This document shows, in pieces, positions 7,224 to 15,139 of a DNA stretch of 25,232 nt (positions within the stretch are counted from its first letter, which is position 1; every line of letters starts with the position of its first letter). The position numbers and the translations under genes were made by a program. A model generated the notes under the pieces. The model did not search any database. It was given only the letters and a program-made list of their open reading frames with translations, and was not told where the DNA came from. The stretch is from contig JAQSCR010000392.1 of assembly GCA_029945495.1 (NCBI GenBank), positions 1 to 25,232 on the forward strand, given 5' to 3'. This stretch comes from Pseudolabrys sp. Lineage in GTDB: Bacteria > Pseudomonadota > Alphaproteobacteria > Rhizobiales > Xanthobacteraceae.

Positions 7224-7685
7224 CTATAATAGGGCCGCCGCCTGCCGCGCTTTCTTCGCCACGTCGAAGCCGTGCAGGCCGCCGAACCATTGGACCGCGA
7301 CCACCGCGCCCTTGACCGGCTGCAGCAGGCTTAGCGCCATCACCAGCGCAATCGATGGCCACAGGGCCATGCTGACGCCGACCGGCGGCGGGATATGCGT
7401 CTCCACCGACAGCACGATCGGCACCAGGATGTGGCCGACAATGGCGATCACCAGATAGGCCGGGAAGTCGTCGGCGCGATGGTGGTGCAGTTCCTCGCCG
7501 CAATGCGGACAGGCGTCGCTCACCTTCAGGAATTTGTGAAACATGCGGCCCTCGCCACAGGCCGGGCAGCGGCCGCGAAATCCGCGCCACACCGCCTGGC
7601 CGAAGCCCTCGGGCAGGATGCGGCGCATGGGCGCTGAACGAGCGGTTTCGGGATTCAAGGTTGTCTGCCTTCGAGGCCGGGCCAC
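7224..7685 (-). CDS. DUF983 family zinc-ribbon membrane protein
   Basis: This is a small inner-membrane protein of up to 153 residues, of uncharacterised function. The family pattern is clear: an N-terminal CPACGEGRMF and a second CPHCGEELHHHRADD give two C-x2-C pairs that should bind zinc. These are followed by two hydrophobic segments (YLVIAIVGHILVPIVL, and the stretch from MALWPSIALVMALSLL). The longest frame starts at GTG 7685. ATG at 7628 (residue 20) is an alternative that still keeps both zinc pairs. Neither start has a strong ribosome-binding site, so the start is uncertain. It is convergent with the AhpD-like gene. The next gene upstream on the same strand is a small membrane protein, 59 bp away. 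Confidence 0.82.
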   Translation of the reverse strand: MARPRRQTTLNPETARSAPMRRILPEGFGQAVWRGFRGRCPACGEGRMFHKFLKVSDACPHCGEELHHHRADDFPAYLVIAIVGHILVPIVLSVETHIPPPVGVSMALWPSIALVMALSLLQPVKGAVVAVQWFGGLHGFDVAKKARQAAALL

Positions 7686-7744
7686 GGATCAGACTGATAC
7701 ATATGCCTTGCGGCAGGGCGCTGCCATCCCGCCGCCGACATGGC

Positions 7745-7975
7745 TCAGGTTGCGATTGCGCGGATCAGCGCCAGCACCGGATAGCCGAAGGCGCCGTCGA
7801 TCTGGAAGGCGAGGTTGCGCAGCCAGCCGGGGGCTTGATCGGTATAGGCGTAGAGCATCAGGCCGAGAAACACCGCGACGCCGGCAATGCTCCAGATGAT
7901 GAAGGCACGGACGCGCGCGCGGCTTTCGGCGCGCTCCTTCGGCGAGACGTAGCGGGGATATTGGGGTGCGGGCAT
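7745..7975 (-). CDS. Small membrane protein, hypothetical
   Basis: I do not recognise this protein. It has 76 residues. A charged N-terminus (about 1-23, several Arg) is followed by one strong hydrophobic segment (FIIWSIAGVAVFLGLMLYAY, about 25-44) and an amphipathic tail. The frame sits cleanly between two minus-strand genes without overlapping a better candidate, and the composition looks coding. It may be co-transcribed with the DUF983 gene downstream. Confidence 0.6.
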   Translation of the reverse strand: MPAPQYPRYVSPKERAESRARVRAFIIWSIAGVAVFLGLMLYAYTDQAPGWLRNLAFQIDGAFGYPVLALIRAIAT

Positions 7976-8012
7976 AGATCGCAGTCTAGCACAATTCCGC
8001 GAATTTGCCCGG

Positions 8013-8044
8013 TTTACCTCTCCCCGCGAGCGGGGAGAGGTAAA
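8013..8044. repeat. Perfect 14-bp inverted repeat (possible terminator or REP-like element)
   Basis: TTTACCTCTCCCCG (8013-8026) and CGGGGAGAGGTAAA (8031-8044) are perfect complements around a CGAG loop. The hairpin lies just downstream of the M24 gene on the minus strand. There is no long T-run, but the AAA/TTT flanks could give modest termination. The CTCTCCCCGC core resembles hairpins dispersed in Rhizobiales intergenic DNA. Confidence 0.75.
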
Positions 8045-8052
8045 GGCCGCGC

Positions 8053-9345
8053 TTAATACCGATTGGCGATCGGCAATTCTTCCGCCGGGAACAGCGAGAT
8101 CACCTTGCAGCCCTTGTCGGTGACCACGACTTCTTCTTCGATGCGCGCGCCGGAGAAACCATCGGCCGATGGGCAGAAGGTTTCGATGGCAAACACCATG
8201 CCTTCCTTGATCTCGGTCGGGTGCTCCATCGAGATCACGCGCGAGATGATCGGACGCTCGTGCAGCGCGAGGCCGAGACCATGCGCGAACTGCAAGCCGA
8301 AGGCCGACAATTCATCCGGGAAGCCGAATTCGCCGGCCTGCGGGAAGGCTTCGGCGATATGCGCGGTCGAGGCGCCGGGCTTGATGCGCATCATCGCATT
8401 GTCGAGCCATTCGCGCGCCAGCTTGTAGGCGTCGTGCTGCATCGGCGTGGCGCGGCCGACGGCAAAGGTGCGGTAGTAGCAGGTGCGATAGCCGACGAAA
8501 GCCTGCAGGATGTCGAAATAGGCCATGTCGCCGGGGCGGATCATCCGATCGGTGAAGTTGTGCGGATGCGGATTGCCGCGCTCGCCGGACACCGCGTTGA
8601 CTGCTTCGACGTCGTCGGAGCCGTTGCGATAGAGGAAGTCGTTGACCATGGCGACGACGTCGTTCTCGCGTATGCCCGGCTTCAGCTCCCGGTTAACGAG
8701 GTCATAGGCGCCGTCGACCATGCAGGCGGCGTGGTTCAACAGCGCGATCTCGTCCTGCGACTTGATCTCGCGCGCTTCCAGCATGATTTGCTGGCCGTCG
8801 ACGATGTTGAGGCCGGCCTTCTGCAGTTCGAACATCATCGGCGGCTCGATGATATCGACGCCGATCGGCATGTCGGCGACGCCATGTTCGCGCAGGATCG
8901 AGGCGAGTTCTTCGGCGTGCTTTTTCATCAGGCCGAAGGCGGGCGCGACAGTGCCGCGCAGGCCGACCAAGCCGGCTTTGCAGTTTTCCGGGGCGAGCCA
9001 CGGCGCATAGAGCTTATGATGCACGGCGGCCGAGCCGAAGTCCCACAGGATCGGTTCGCCGGTGCGGGTTAGCAACGCCCAGCGCGCCAGCTTGTCGCGC
9101 TCCCATTCGCCGATCTTGGTCGAGGTGATGTAGCGGATGTTGTTGACGTCGAACACCAGCAACGCGCCGAGCTCGGACTTCTCCAGCGCCTGCTTGGCGC
9201 GGCCGAGGCGGTAGCGGTGCAGGCGGCGGAAATCGACGCGCTCCTCGAAGTCGACGCCCATGATGCCGAGTGACGGCAGCGCGCGGCCCCAATTGTGGCG
9301 CGGGTTGATGTCTTCGGCGCTGATCTGACGGACGGCTTTGTCCAT
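8053..9345 (-). CDS. M24-family (Xaa-Pro aminopeptidase / DddP-like) metallohydrolase-fold protein with altered metal site
   Basis: This protein of 430 residues has a creatinase-type N-terminal domain (about 40-195, with LLVFDVNNIRYIT) and a pita-bread catalytic domain (about 200-430). Four of the five M24 metal ligands can be placed: Asp278 (YFDIL), His355 (HGLGLALHE), Glu388 (IETF) and Glu403 (RIEEEVVVT). The second Asp, normally in a YxSDITRTF-like segment, is replaced by Cys289 (GYRTCYYRTF). The N-terminal domain and overall layout resemble the DMSP lyase DddP and its relatives at least as much as true aminopeptidases. Activity could be non-peptidase or changed in metal use. The ATG at 9345 is followed by a 14-residue polar leader. 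It is a single gene with the hairpin-rich region upstream. Confidence 0.85.
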   Translation of the reverse strand: MDKAVRQISAEDINPRHNWGRALPSLGIMGVDFEERVDFRRLHRYRLGRAKQALEKSELGALLVFDVNNIRYITSTKIGEWERDKLARWALLTRTGEPILWDFGSAAVHHKLYAPWLAPENCKAGLVGLRGTVAPAFGLMKKHAEELASILREHGVADMPIGVDIIEPPMMFELQKAGLNIVDGQQIMLEAREIKSQDEIALLNHAACMVDGAYDLVNRELKPGIRENDVVAMVNDFLYRNGSDDVEAVNAVSGERGNPHPHNFTDRMIRPGDMAYFDILQAFVGYRTCYYRTFAVGRATPMQHDAYKLAREWLDNAMMRIKPGASTAHIAEAFPQAGEFGFPDELSAFGLQFAHGLGLALHERPIISRVISMEHPTEIKEGMVFAIETFCPSADGFSGARIEEEVVVTDKGCKVISLFPAEELPIANRY

Positions 9346-9571
9346 GGGTCTCTCCTCAACGGTTATTATGAGCCGGTCCGACCGGCACGATTTTTGGCAT
9401 TATAGGCTTTCCCGACGGGCATTAACACGCGCCGGTTCCGCGGTCACGGCTGATTCCGGCCGGCATTTCACCCATGCGGCGCGGGGCTTAGCGCGTCGCG
9501 CTCACGGGTGGGCCACGGACAACGACATGGCGAAAAAACACCGGGCGACGAAAAGTACCGGCGCGTCGCTA

Positions 9572-9599
9572 TTGACTTAAGTCCTACGATATATATCCT
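9572..9599 (+). promoter_or_regulatory. Sigma-70-like promoter candidate
   Basis: TTGACT (9572-9577) and TATCCT (9594-9599) are 16 bp apart. The -35 region overlaps a perfect 10-bp palindrome GACTTAAGTC (9574-9583) that could be an operator. The block is strikingly AT-rich (ACGATATATATCC) in a GC-rich context. It points right, into the hairpin-rich region that contains no convincing gene. Confidence 0.45.
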
Positions 9600-10022
9600 A
9601 TGGCAGTCCGGTTCACCGAGGGCGCTGTCATGAGGCGTCGTGAAAGTGGGATCGGATGTGGTGCCTGCGGGCAGGGGGTAACGCACCCCTTGCTCCCGGG
9701 CGGCGCCGGACCCCGCCCGGAGGCAATAGGACCTCCCGCGAGGAGCTTGCTGACAGGGCGAAGCAACCGCGCAAGCGGTTGGCCCCTGGAAGCGCGGCCC
9801 GGCTGCCGTAATGACACCGCAATGGAGCGCCGCGGGGCGCAGCGTCCTTCGACAAAGGACGCGCACGCCTTCCAGGGCGTGATTGATAATGTGGCGCCAC
9901 GCGGCGTTCCATCCCCTCGGTTTTTTCCGAGGGCGACGAAAGAAGGCCGGCGTCCCCGCGCCGTTCAACAACAGGGGCGATGACGCGCGTCTTATCCCTC
10001 CCTGAAAACGAGGAGGGATAAG
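9600..10022 (+). other. Hairpin-rich noncoding region, possible structured RNA or multi-copy element
   Basis: The stretch 9346-10031 has no convincing protein gene; ORFs on both strands here show low-complexity, frame-independent composition. From 9691 to 10022 it contains five strong stem-loops: 9691-9703 with 9713-9725 (one mismatch, one wobble); CAACCGC / GCAA / GCGGTTG at 9764-9781; GCGTCCTT with AAGGACGC at 9842-9862; CCCTCGG / six T / CCGAGGG at 9914-9933; and an 11-bp stem at 9991-10001 with 10012-10022. A promoter-like sequence precedes it. It resembles intergenic repeats I associate with Rhizobiales, but copy number cannot be tested here. 9346-9571 shows only GC-rich short inverted repeats. 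Confidence 0.4.
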
Positions 10023-10031
10023 AAGAAAGCC

Positions 10032-11195
10032 TCACGCCACCTTCTTGCCCCACAATCTTGCCGAGGCGATGTCGGCGCCTTCGCGCAGCGATTTGAGCTT
10101 CAGCCACACCGCCGGCTCGATCACCCACTCCCTGTTCGTGAAGGTGCCAAAGCCGCAATCGGTCGAGGCGATGACGCGCTCGCGCTCGCCGACGGTGCGC
10201 ACCGCTTCCTCGATGCGCCGCGCCACCAGTTCTGGATGCTCGACGAAATTGCTGGTGGTCTCGATCACGCCGGGGACCAGCAACATGTCCTTCGGCAGCG
10301 GATGTTTCTTTAGCGCACCGTATTCATGCGCGTGGCGCGGATTGGAAAACTCGATCGACAGCGCGCCGACCTTGGCCTGATAGAGCGCCGGCAGAATCTT
10401 CTCCAGCGGCACGTCGTGTATGTGAGGGCCTTCCCAGTTGCCGTAGCAGACATGCAGCCGCACCCGGTCGGCCGGAATGCCGTTAATGCCGGCATTGATC
10501 GCCGCGACATGCGCCTCGACGCGCTTGACGAAAGCGGCGTCGTCGAGATCGCGGTACATCATGGTGCGGTCCATGGCGAGATCGGGAGCGTCGATCTGCA
10601 GGATCAGCCCGGCTTTGTGGATCGCCAGATATTCGTTGCGCATCTCGCGGGCGATCGCCGCCAGATAGGCGTCGTGCGAGTCGTAATAGGCATTGAGCAT
10701 CGTCGACGAGATAATGCCGGGCGACGGCGCGGTCATGAAGTTTTCGGCAAATTGCGTGCCGGCGATCCGTTTGAAGCGCGCCAGCTCGCTCTCGATCGGC
10801 TTGATGTCGCGATATTTCAGCTCGCTCTGGCATTCCGGCGCGTTCTGCTGCTTGCTGACGTGCGGGAAGCGCCGCGTCAGGCTCGCCACCAGTTCGGGAA
10901 ATTCCTCGAACTCCTGGCCGCGCCGCCGCTTCGATACGCCGGCAAAGCCGGCCATGCGCTGCGGCACGTAAGTCTGGAAGCCAACGCGCTGCTGTTCGCC
11001 GTCATTGCCGATGTCGATGCCGGCGCCGACCTGCTTGGCGACCACATGGCCGACCGCCTTGTCCATCTCGGCCGCCATCTCGGCCGGGTCGAAGGCCTCG
11101 CCGGCTTCCTGGCGCAGCAGCAGGTCGGACAGTTTCTCGTTGCGCGGCAGTGAGCCAACGTGGCTCGTCAAAATGCGATCGCGGCTGGAAATCAT
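10032..11195 (-). CDS. Short cobalamin-independent methionine synthase (MetE C-terminal domain) family protein
   Basis: This is a single-barrel enzyme of 387 residues corresponding to the C-terminal catalytic domain of MetE (full MetE is about 750 residues). The opening TSHVGSLPR is typical. The zinc ligands can be placed as His248 and Cys250 (HVCYGN), Glu282 (SIEFSN) and Cys347 (STDCGFGTF). Asp202 (QIDAP) matches the thiol-substrate-binding Asp. There is no N-terminal folate-binding domain, so the methyl or alkyl donor is not obviously methyltetrahydrofolate polyglutamate. It could be a core methionine synthase, a thiol alkyltransferase like epoxyalkane:coenzyme M transferase, or a catabolic C-S enzyme. 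It is divergent from the CoA ligase at 11301 and shares a symmetrical promoter region with it. A second paralogue lies at 18176. Confidence 0.85.
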   Translation of the reverse strand: MISSRDRILTSHVGSLPRNEKLSDLLLRQEAGEAFDPAEMAAEMDKAVGHVVAKQVGAGIDIGNDGEQQRVGFQTYVPQRMAGFAGVSKRRRGQEFEEFPELVASLTRRFPHVSKQQNAPECQSELKYRDIKPIESELARFKRIAGTQFAENFMTAPSPGIISSTMLNAYYDSHDAYLAAIAREMRNEYLAIHKAGLILQIDAPDLAMDRTMMYRDLDDAAFVKRVEAHVAAINAGINGIPADRVRLHVCYGNWEGPHIHDVPLEKILPALYQAKVGALSIEFSNPRHAHEYGALKKHPLPKDMLLVPGVIETTSNFVEHPELVARRIEEAVRTVGERERVIASTDCGFGTFTNREWVIEPAVWLKLKSLREGADIASARLWGKKVA

Positions 11196-11217
11196 GCGGA
11201 CGGCTCCCTGAATCGGC

Positions 11218-11282
11218 GTTTTTGCTTGGAATTATGCTGCGCTAGGCAGTTTAGGGCGGGCTGGGCATAATAGGCAAAAAAC
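11218..11282. promoter_or_regulatory. Symmetrical divergent promoter region
   Basis: The gap between two divergent genes is an interrupted inverted repeat. GTTTTTGC (11218-11225) mirrors GCAAAAAAC (11274-11282), and ATTATGC (11231-11237) mirrors GCATAAT (11265-11271). Each arm reads CATAAT outward, a good -10 hexamer, 30 bp before the ATG at 11301 and about 36 bp before the ATG at 11195. No strong -35 boxes are seen, which would suit activator control. Confidence 0.4.
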
Positions 11283-11300
11283 CGGGGAGGAAAAAATACG

Positions 11301-12875
11301 ATGACTACCGCCGATGCGGGCCAGACCTCGTTGGGACAAGACCCGCGGGCCTATAACTTTGCCGCCGATGTGCTGCAGCGCAACCTCGACGCCGGCCGCG
11401 CCGGCAAGCCCGCTTATGTCGACCCTCGCGGCGTGACGACCTATGGCCAGTTGGCCGACCGGACGGCACGCTTCGCCGCCGCCTTGCGCGGGCTCGGCAT
11501 CCGGCGCGAAGAGCGCGTGCTGATGGCGATGCTCGACACCGCCGATTGGCCGGTAGCGTTCCTGGGCTGCCTGAAGGCTGGCATCATCGCCGTGCCGGTC
11601 AACACCCTGCTGACCGAAGACGACTACCGTTTCATGCTGGCCCATAGCCGCGCCAAAGCCCTGGTGGTGTCCGAAGAACTATTTCCGCGATTCGAAAAAC
11701 TGATCGCCGCTTGCCCGGACCTCGATCACATCATCGTCGCCGGCGCTAATCCCCATGGATTTCGCCTGTTCGAGGATCTCATCGGCGCCGACGAGCCGGA
11801 GCCTTACACCGCGCCGACCACCGCCGACGACATCGCCTTCTGGCTTTACACCTCGGGCTCGACCGGCAATCCGAAAGGCGCGGTGCATGTCCACGGCAGC
11901 CTGAAGCTGACCGCAGATCTCTACGGCACGCCGGTCGCCGGCTTGCAGGAAAGCGACACGGTCTATTCGGTGGCGAAACTGTTTTTTGCCTACGGCCTTG
12001 GCAATGCCATGACGTTTCCGCTGTCGGTCGGCGCCACCACTGTGCTCAATCCGGAGCGGCCGACGCCGGACGGCGTCGCCGCGCTGCTGCGCAAGCATCC
12101 GGTGACTTTGTTCTTCGCGGTGCCGACCTTCTATGCCGCGTTTCTCAACAGTCCGGCGGCGGCGAAGAAAGACGAAGTGAAATTCCGCCGCTGCATTTCG
12201 GCCGGCGAAGCCTTGCCGGAGCAGATCGCCAACAACTCGAAGGAGCGCTACGGCGTCGATATCTACGACGGGCTCGGCACCACCGAGATGCTGCACATCT
12301 ATCTCACCAACCGTCCCGGCGCGACCAAGTACGGCACGACCGGCAAACCGGTGCCCGGCTATGAGATCAAGCTGATCGGCGAGGACGGCCAGCCGGTCAA
12401 GCAGGGCGACATGGGCGAGATGTATGCACGCGGGCCGACGTCGGCGGTGATGTACTGGGCCAACCGCGAGAAGTCGCGCTCGACCTTCCAGGGCGAATGG
12501 ACGCGCTCGGGCGATAAATATTACCAGGATGAAGACGGCTATTACGTCTGCGCCGGCCGTGCCGACGATATGCTGAAAGTGTCGGGCATCTATGTTTCGC
12601 CGTTCGAAGTCGAGGCGGCGCTGTCGTCGCATCCGGAAGTGTTGGAAGCCGCGGTGGTCGGCTGGTTCGACGAGCAGAGGCTGATCAAGCCGAAGGCTTT
12701 TGTCGTGCTCAAGATGCCCGACAAAGTCAGCGAGGATCTGGCGCATGCGTTACAGGACCACGTCAAGCACCTGCTGGCGCCCTACAAATATCCGCGGTGG
12801 ATCGAATTCCGCAGCGAGTTGCCGAAAACCGCGACCGGGAAAATCCAGAGGTTCAAGCTGAGGGCGGAACAATAG
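11301..12875 (+). CDS. Benzoate-CoA ligase family acyl/aryl-CoA synthetase
   Basis: This cytoplasmic enzyme of 524 residues would adenylate a carboxylic acid and transfer it to CoA. It has the ANL superfamily motifs: the P-loop YTSGSTGNPKG at about 183-193, the aromatic/substrate region VAKLFFAYGLGNAMTFPL, the adenine motif GLGTTEM at about 324, the hinge region GRADDMLKVSGIYVSP, and the C-terminal catalytic Lys in TATGKIQR at about 508-515. The KLFFAYGLGN segment and the length match the benzoate/4-hydroxybenzoate-CoA ligase group best. GGGGAGGA lies just before the ATG. It is followed by an alpha/beta-hydrolase 15 bp downstream, probably in one operon. The exact acid (benzoate, hydroxybenzoate or another) cannot be read from sequence. 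Confidence 0.88.
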   Translation: MTTADAGQTSLGQDPRAYNFAADVLQRNLDAGRAGKPAYVDPRGVTTYGQLADRTARFAAALRGLGIRREERVLMAMLDTADWPVAFLGCLKAGIIAVPVNTLLTEDDYRFMLAHSRAKALVVSEELFPRFEKLIAACPDLDHIIVAGANPHGFRLFEDLIGADEPEPYTAPTTADDIAFWLYTSGSTGNPKGAVHVHGSLKLTADLYGTPVAGLQESDTVYSVAKLFFAYGLGNAMTFPLSVGATTVLNPERPTPDGVAALLRKHPVTLFFAVPTFYAAFLNSPAAAKKDEVKFRRCISAGEALPEQIANNSKERYGVDIYDGLGTTEMLHIYLTNRPGATKYGTTGKPVPGYEIKLIGEDGQPVKQGDMGEMYARGPTSAVMYWANREKSRSTFQGEWTRSGDKYYQDEDGYYVCAGRADDMLKVSGIYVSPFEVEAALSSHPEVLEAAVVGWFDEQRLIKPKAFVVLKMPDKVSEDLAHALQDHVKHLLAPYKYPRWIEFRSELPKTATGKIQRFKLRAEQ

Positions 12876-12890
12876 CCGCCGCGAATTGAA

Positions 12891-13676
12891 ATGACTCTTT
12901 CCGACTCCGGCTTCCTCGACATCGGCGCGCAGCGTCTCGAATACCGCATGCTTGGCCCGCGGCCGGGCGAAGCGCCGACTCTCGTGCTGCTGCACGAAGG
13001 GCTTGGCTGCGTCGGGCTGTGGGGCGACTTTCCCGACAGGCTGCAACAGGCGACCGGTTGCGGCGTCTTTGTTTATTCGCGCGCCGGCTACGGCCAGTCG
13101 TCGCCCGTCGCGTTGCCGCGTCCGCTGACTTACATGCACGACGAGGCGCGCGACGTGCTGCCCGCCTTGCTCGATCAGATTGGCTTCCAGTCCGGACTGT
13201 TGATCGGCCACAGCGACGGCGCGTCGATCGCCGCCATTTATGCTGGCACGCATCAGGATCACCGCCTCAGCGGGCTGGTTCTGATGGCGCCTCATTTCTT
13301 CACCGAGGATATGGGCATCGCCGCTATCGTCGAGGCGAAGAAGACCTACGAGACGACCGATCTCAAGGCCAAGCTCGCACGCTGGCACAAGGATCCGGAC
13401 AATGCCTTCAAGGGCTGGAACGGTGCCTGGCTCGACCCCGGCTTCCGTCAATGGGACATTACCGAGCAACTCGCTTATATCCGCGTGCCGATCCTGATCG
13501 TGCAGGGCGAGGACGATCAATACGGCACTGTGGTGCAGATCGAAATGGCCGAGCGCGAGTGTTATTGCCCGGTCGAGGTCGCCTTGCTGCCGAGCGTCAA
13601 GCATAACCCCGCACGCGAGGCGACGGAGGCGACGCTGAAAGCGGTCGCAGATTTCGTCGCACGTACGCAGGCGTAA
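12891..13676 (+). CDS. Alpha/beta-fold hydrolase
   Basis: This is a cytoplasmic serine hydrolase of 261 residues. The oxyanion-hole region is LLHEGLG (33-39), the nucleophile Ser108 sits in GHSDGAS (G-x-S-x-G), the acid is probably Asp208 or Asp209 (QGEDDQYG), and the base is His238 (SVKHNP). It has a lid region between about 135 and 185 rich in Trp and Lys. The start follows the ligase stop by 15 bp without a strong ribosome-binding site, suggesting translational coupling. In this context it may hydrolyse an ester or thioester related to the CoA-ligase substrate, but the sequence does not decide this. Confidence 0.88.
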   Translation: MTLSDSGFLDIGAQRLEYRMLGPRPGEAPTLVLLHEGLGCVGLWGDFPDRLQQATGCGVFVYSRAGYGQSSPVALPRPLTYMHDEARDVLPALLDQIGFQSGLLIGHSDGASIAAIYAGTHQDHRLSGLVLMAPHFFTEDMGIAAIVEAKKTYETTDLKAKLARWHKDPDNAFKGWNGAWLDPGFRQWDITEQLAYIRVPILIVQGEDDQYGTVVQIEMAERECYCPVEVALLPSVKHNPAREATEATLKAVADFVARTQA

Positions 13677-13681
13677 AAAAA

Positions 13682-13704
13682 TGGCCGGGCTTTTGGCCCG
13701 GCCA
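13682..13704. terminator. Bidirectional intrinsic terminator
   Basis: TGGCCGGGC (13682-13690) pairs perfectly with GCCCGGCCA (13696-13704) around TTTTG. It is preceded by a run of seven A (seven T on the minus strand) and followed by CTTTAATT. It lies between convergent genes and serves both, more strongly the minus-strand aminotransferase gene. Confidence 0.85.
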
Positions 13705-13731
13705 CTTTAATTCAACGAAGACGCGTAAAAC

Positions 13732-14940
13732 TTACTCCGCCGCCTGCTTCTTGGCGCCGCCATGCGCGGTGACGAGGTAATCCATCGCGACCTGCGCGCC
13801 GCCCTTCTTGATCGGTACGCCGAACAGCTGCAGCGCCATTTCGGTGACGCTGAGGCAGCCCATCAGCATGGCGTCGTTGATGTCGCCGAGATGGCCGATG
13901 CGGAAGTAGCGGCCGGCGAACGGGCCGAAGCTTGCCCCGTAAGAGATGTTGAAGGTCTCCAGCGCCATCGCGCGGAACGAGTCGGCGTTGAAGCCTTCCG
14001 GCAGCAGCACGGCGGTGAGCGTTGGCGAATAATACTTGGCGTCGCGGCACAGGATTTCGAGGCCCCAGTGCTTTACGGCGCGGCGGGTCGCTTCCGCCAG
14101 CCGGTCGTGACGCGCGAACACGTTGTCGAGGCCTTCCTCGTGCAGCATCTCGATGCCGGTATCGAGGCCGAACAGCATCAAGGTCGCCGGCGTGTAGGGG
14201 AAGAAGCCGACCTTGTTCATGGCCAGCATCTCGTCCCAGGCGAAGAACGATTTCGGCAGCTTCGCCGTCTTGTTGGCGGCGATCGCTTTGTCGCTGATCG
14301 CGTTGAACGACATGCCGGGCGGCAGCATCAAGCCCTTCTGCGCACCGCCGACCGAAACGTCGACGCCCCATTCGTCATGGCGATAGTCGGCCGAGGCAAG
14401 CGACGAGATAGTGTCGACCATGTACAGCGCCGGGTGGCCGGCGGCGTCGATCGCCTTGCGGATCTCGGCGATCGGCGACAGGCAGCCGGTCGATGTCTCG
14501 TTGTGCAGCACGCACACCGCCTTGATCTCGTGATTCTTGTCTTCGCGCAGGCGGGCTTCGATCACCTTCGGATCGACGCCGGTGCGCCAGTCGGTGGTGA
14601 GAAGTTCGGGGACGATGCCCAACTTCTCGGCCATCTTCTTCCACAGCGCACCGAACTGGCCGGTCTCGACCATCAGCACCTTGTCGCCGGCCGACAGCGT
14701 ATTGACCAGCGCGCCTTCCCAGGCGCCGGTGCCGGTGGCGGTATAGATGATCACGGGGTTGGTGGTCTTGAAGATGGTCTTGATGCCGTCGAGGCACTTC
14801 TTGGCCAGCTTGGCAAATTCCGGACCGCGATGATCGATCATCGGCGTGTCCATGGCGCGCAGGACGCGGTCGGGGACCGGCGTCGGTCCCGGAATGTGCA
14901 GGAAATGGCGCCCGGCCATACGTGAAGAATTCTGAGCCAT
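13732..14940 (-). CDS. Class V PLP aminotransferase, serine-glyoxylate aminotransferase type
   Basis: This is a fold-type I PLP enzyme of 402 residues that would transfer an amino group, typically from serine or alanine to glyoxylate. The N-terminus has the family signature IPGPTPVPDRVLRAM (16-30). The cofactor region includes TATGTGAWE (67-75), HNETSTG (146-152), the pyridine-binding Asp176 (MVDTISS) and the Schiff-base Lys202 (GGAQKGLMLPPG). The ATG at 14940 has GGAG upstream; the frame stays open to 15117, but that extension lies in the divergent promoter region. It is divergent from a FAD/Fe-S 2-hydroxyacid dehydrogenase, which fits glycolate-glyoxylate-glycine chemistry. Alanine-glyoxylate or purine-linked aminotransferase roles remain possible. 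Confidence 0.9.
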   Translation of the reverse strand: MAQNSSRMAGRHFLHIPGPTPVPDRVLRAMDTPMIDHRGPEFAKLAKKCLDGIKTIFKTTNPVIIYTATGTGAWEGALVNTLSAGDKVLMVETGQFGALWKKMAEKLGIVPELLTTDWRTGVDPKVIEARLREDKNHEIKAVCVLHNETSTGCLSPIAEIRKAIDAAGHPALYMVDTISSLASADYRHDEWGVDVSVGGAQKGLMLPPGMSFNAISDKAIAANKTAKLPKSFFAWDEMLAMNKVGFFPYTPATLMLFGLDTGIEMLHEEGLDNVFARHDRLAEATRRAVKHWGLEILCRDAKYYSPTLTAVLLPEGFNADSFRAMALETFNISYGASFGPFAGRYFRIGHLGDINDAMLMGCLSVTEMALQLFGVPIKKGGAQVAMDYLVTAHGGAKKQAAE

Positions 14941-15139
14941 GGGAATAACCGCTCCTAAGACGGCAGCTTTATGAGTATGTGCATGGGGTTGGTCCCCAGC
15001 CCGTCCCGGCAAGATCGCGATTTGGGAGCGGTGCTTGTGGCGTTGAACTATGAATGCAACATTGCGGTCAAGCGGTTTTCCGCAATCGGCCCATGCAATA
15101 AACCCGTACAAAGCCATACAAACCGAGAGGAACGGCGAC

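Noticed and set aside
9468..9971. Minus-strand ORF of 167 codons in the same region
   Set aside because: Same reasons as for its plus-strand counterpart; no fold or motif visible.
9630..9983. Plus-strand ORF in the hairpin-rich region as a small protein
   Set aside because: No ribosome-binding site, low-complexity Gly/Pro/Arg composition, a similar open frame exists on the other strand, and the DNA is dominated by hairpins.
14941..15117. Upstream extension of the aminotransferase
   Set aside because: It lies in the divergent promoter region and adds no family sequence; ATG 14940 starts just before the conserved IPGPTPVP segment.
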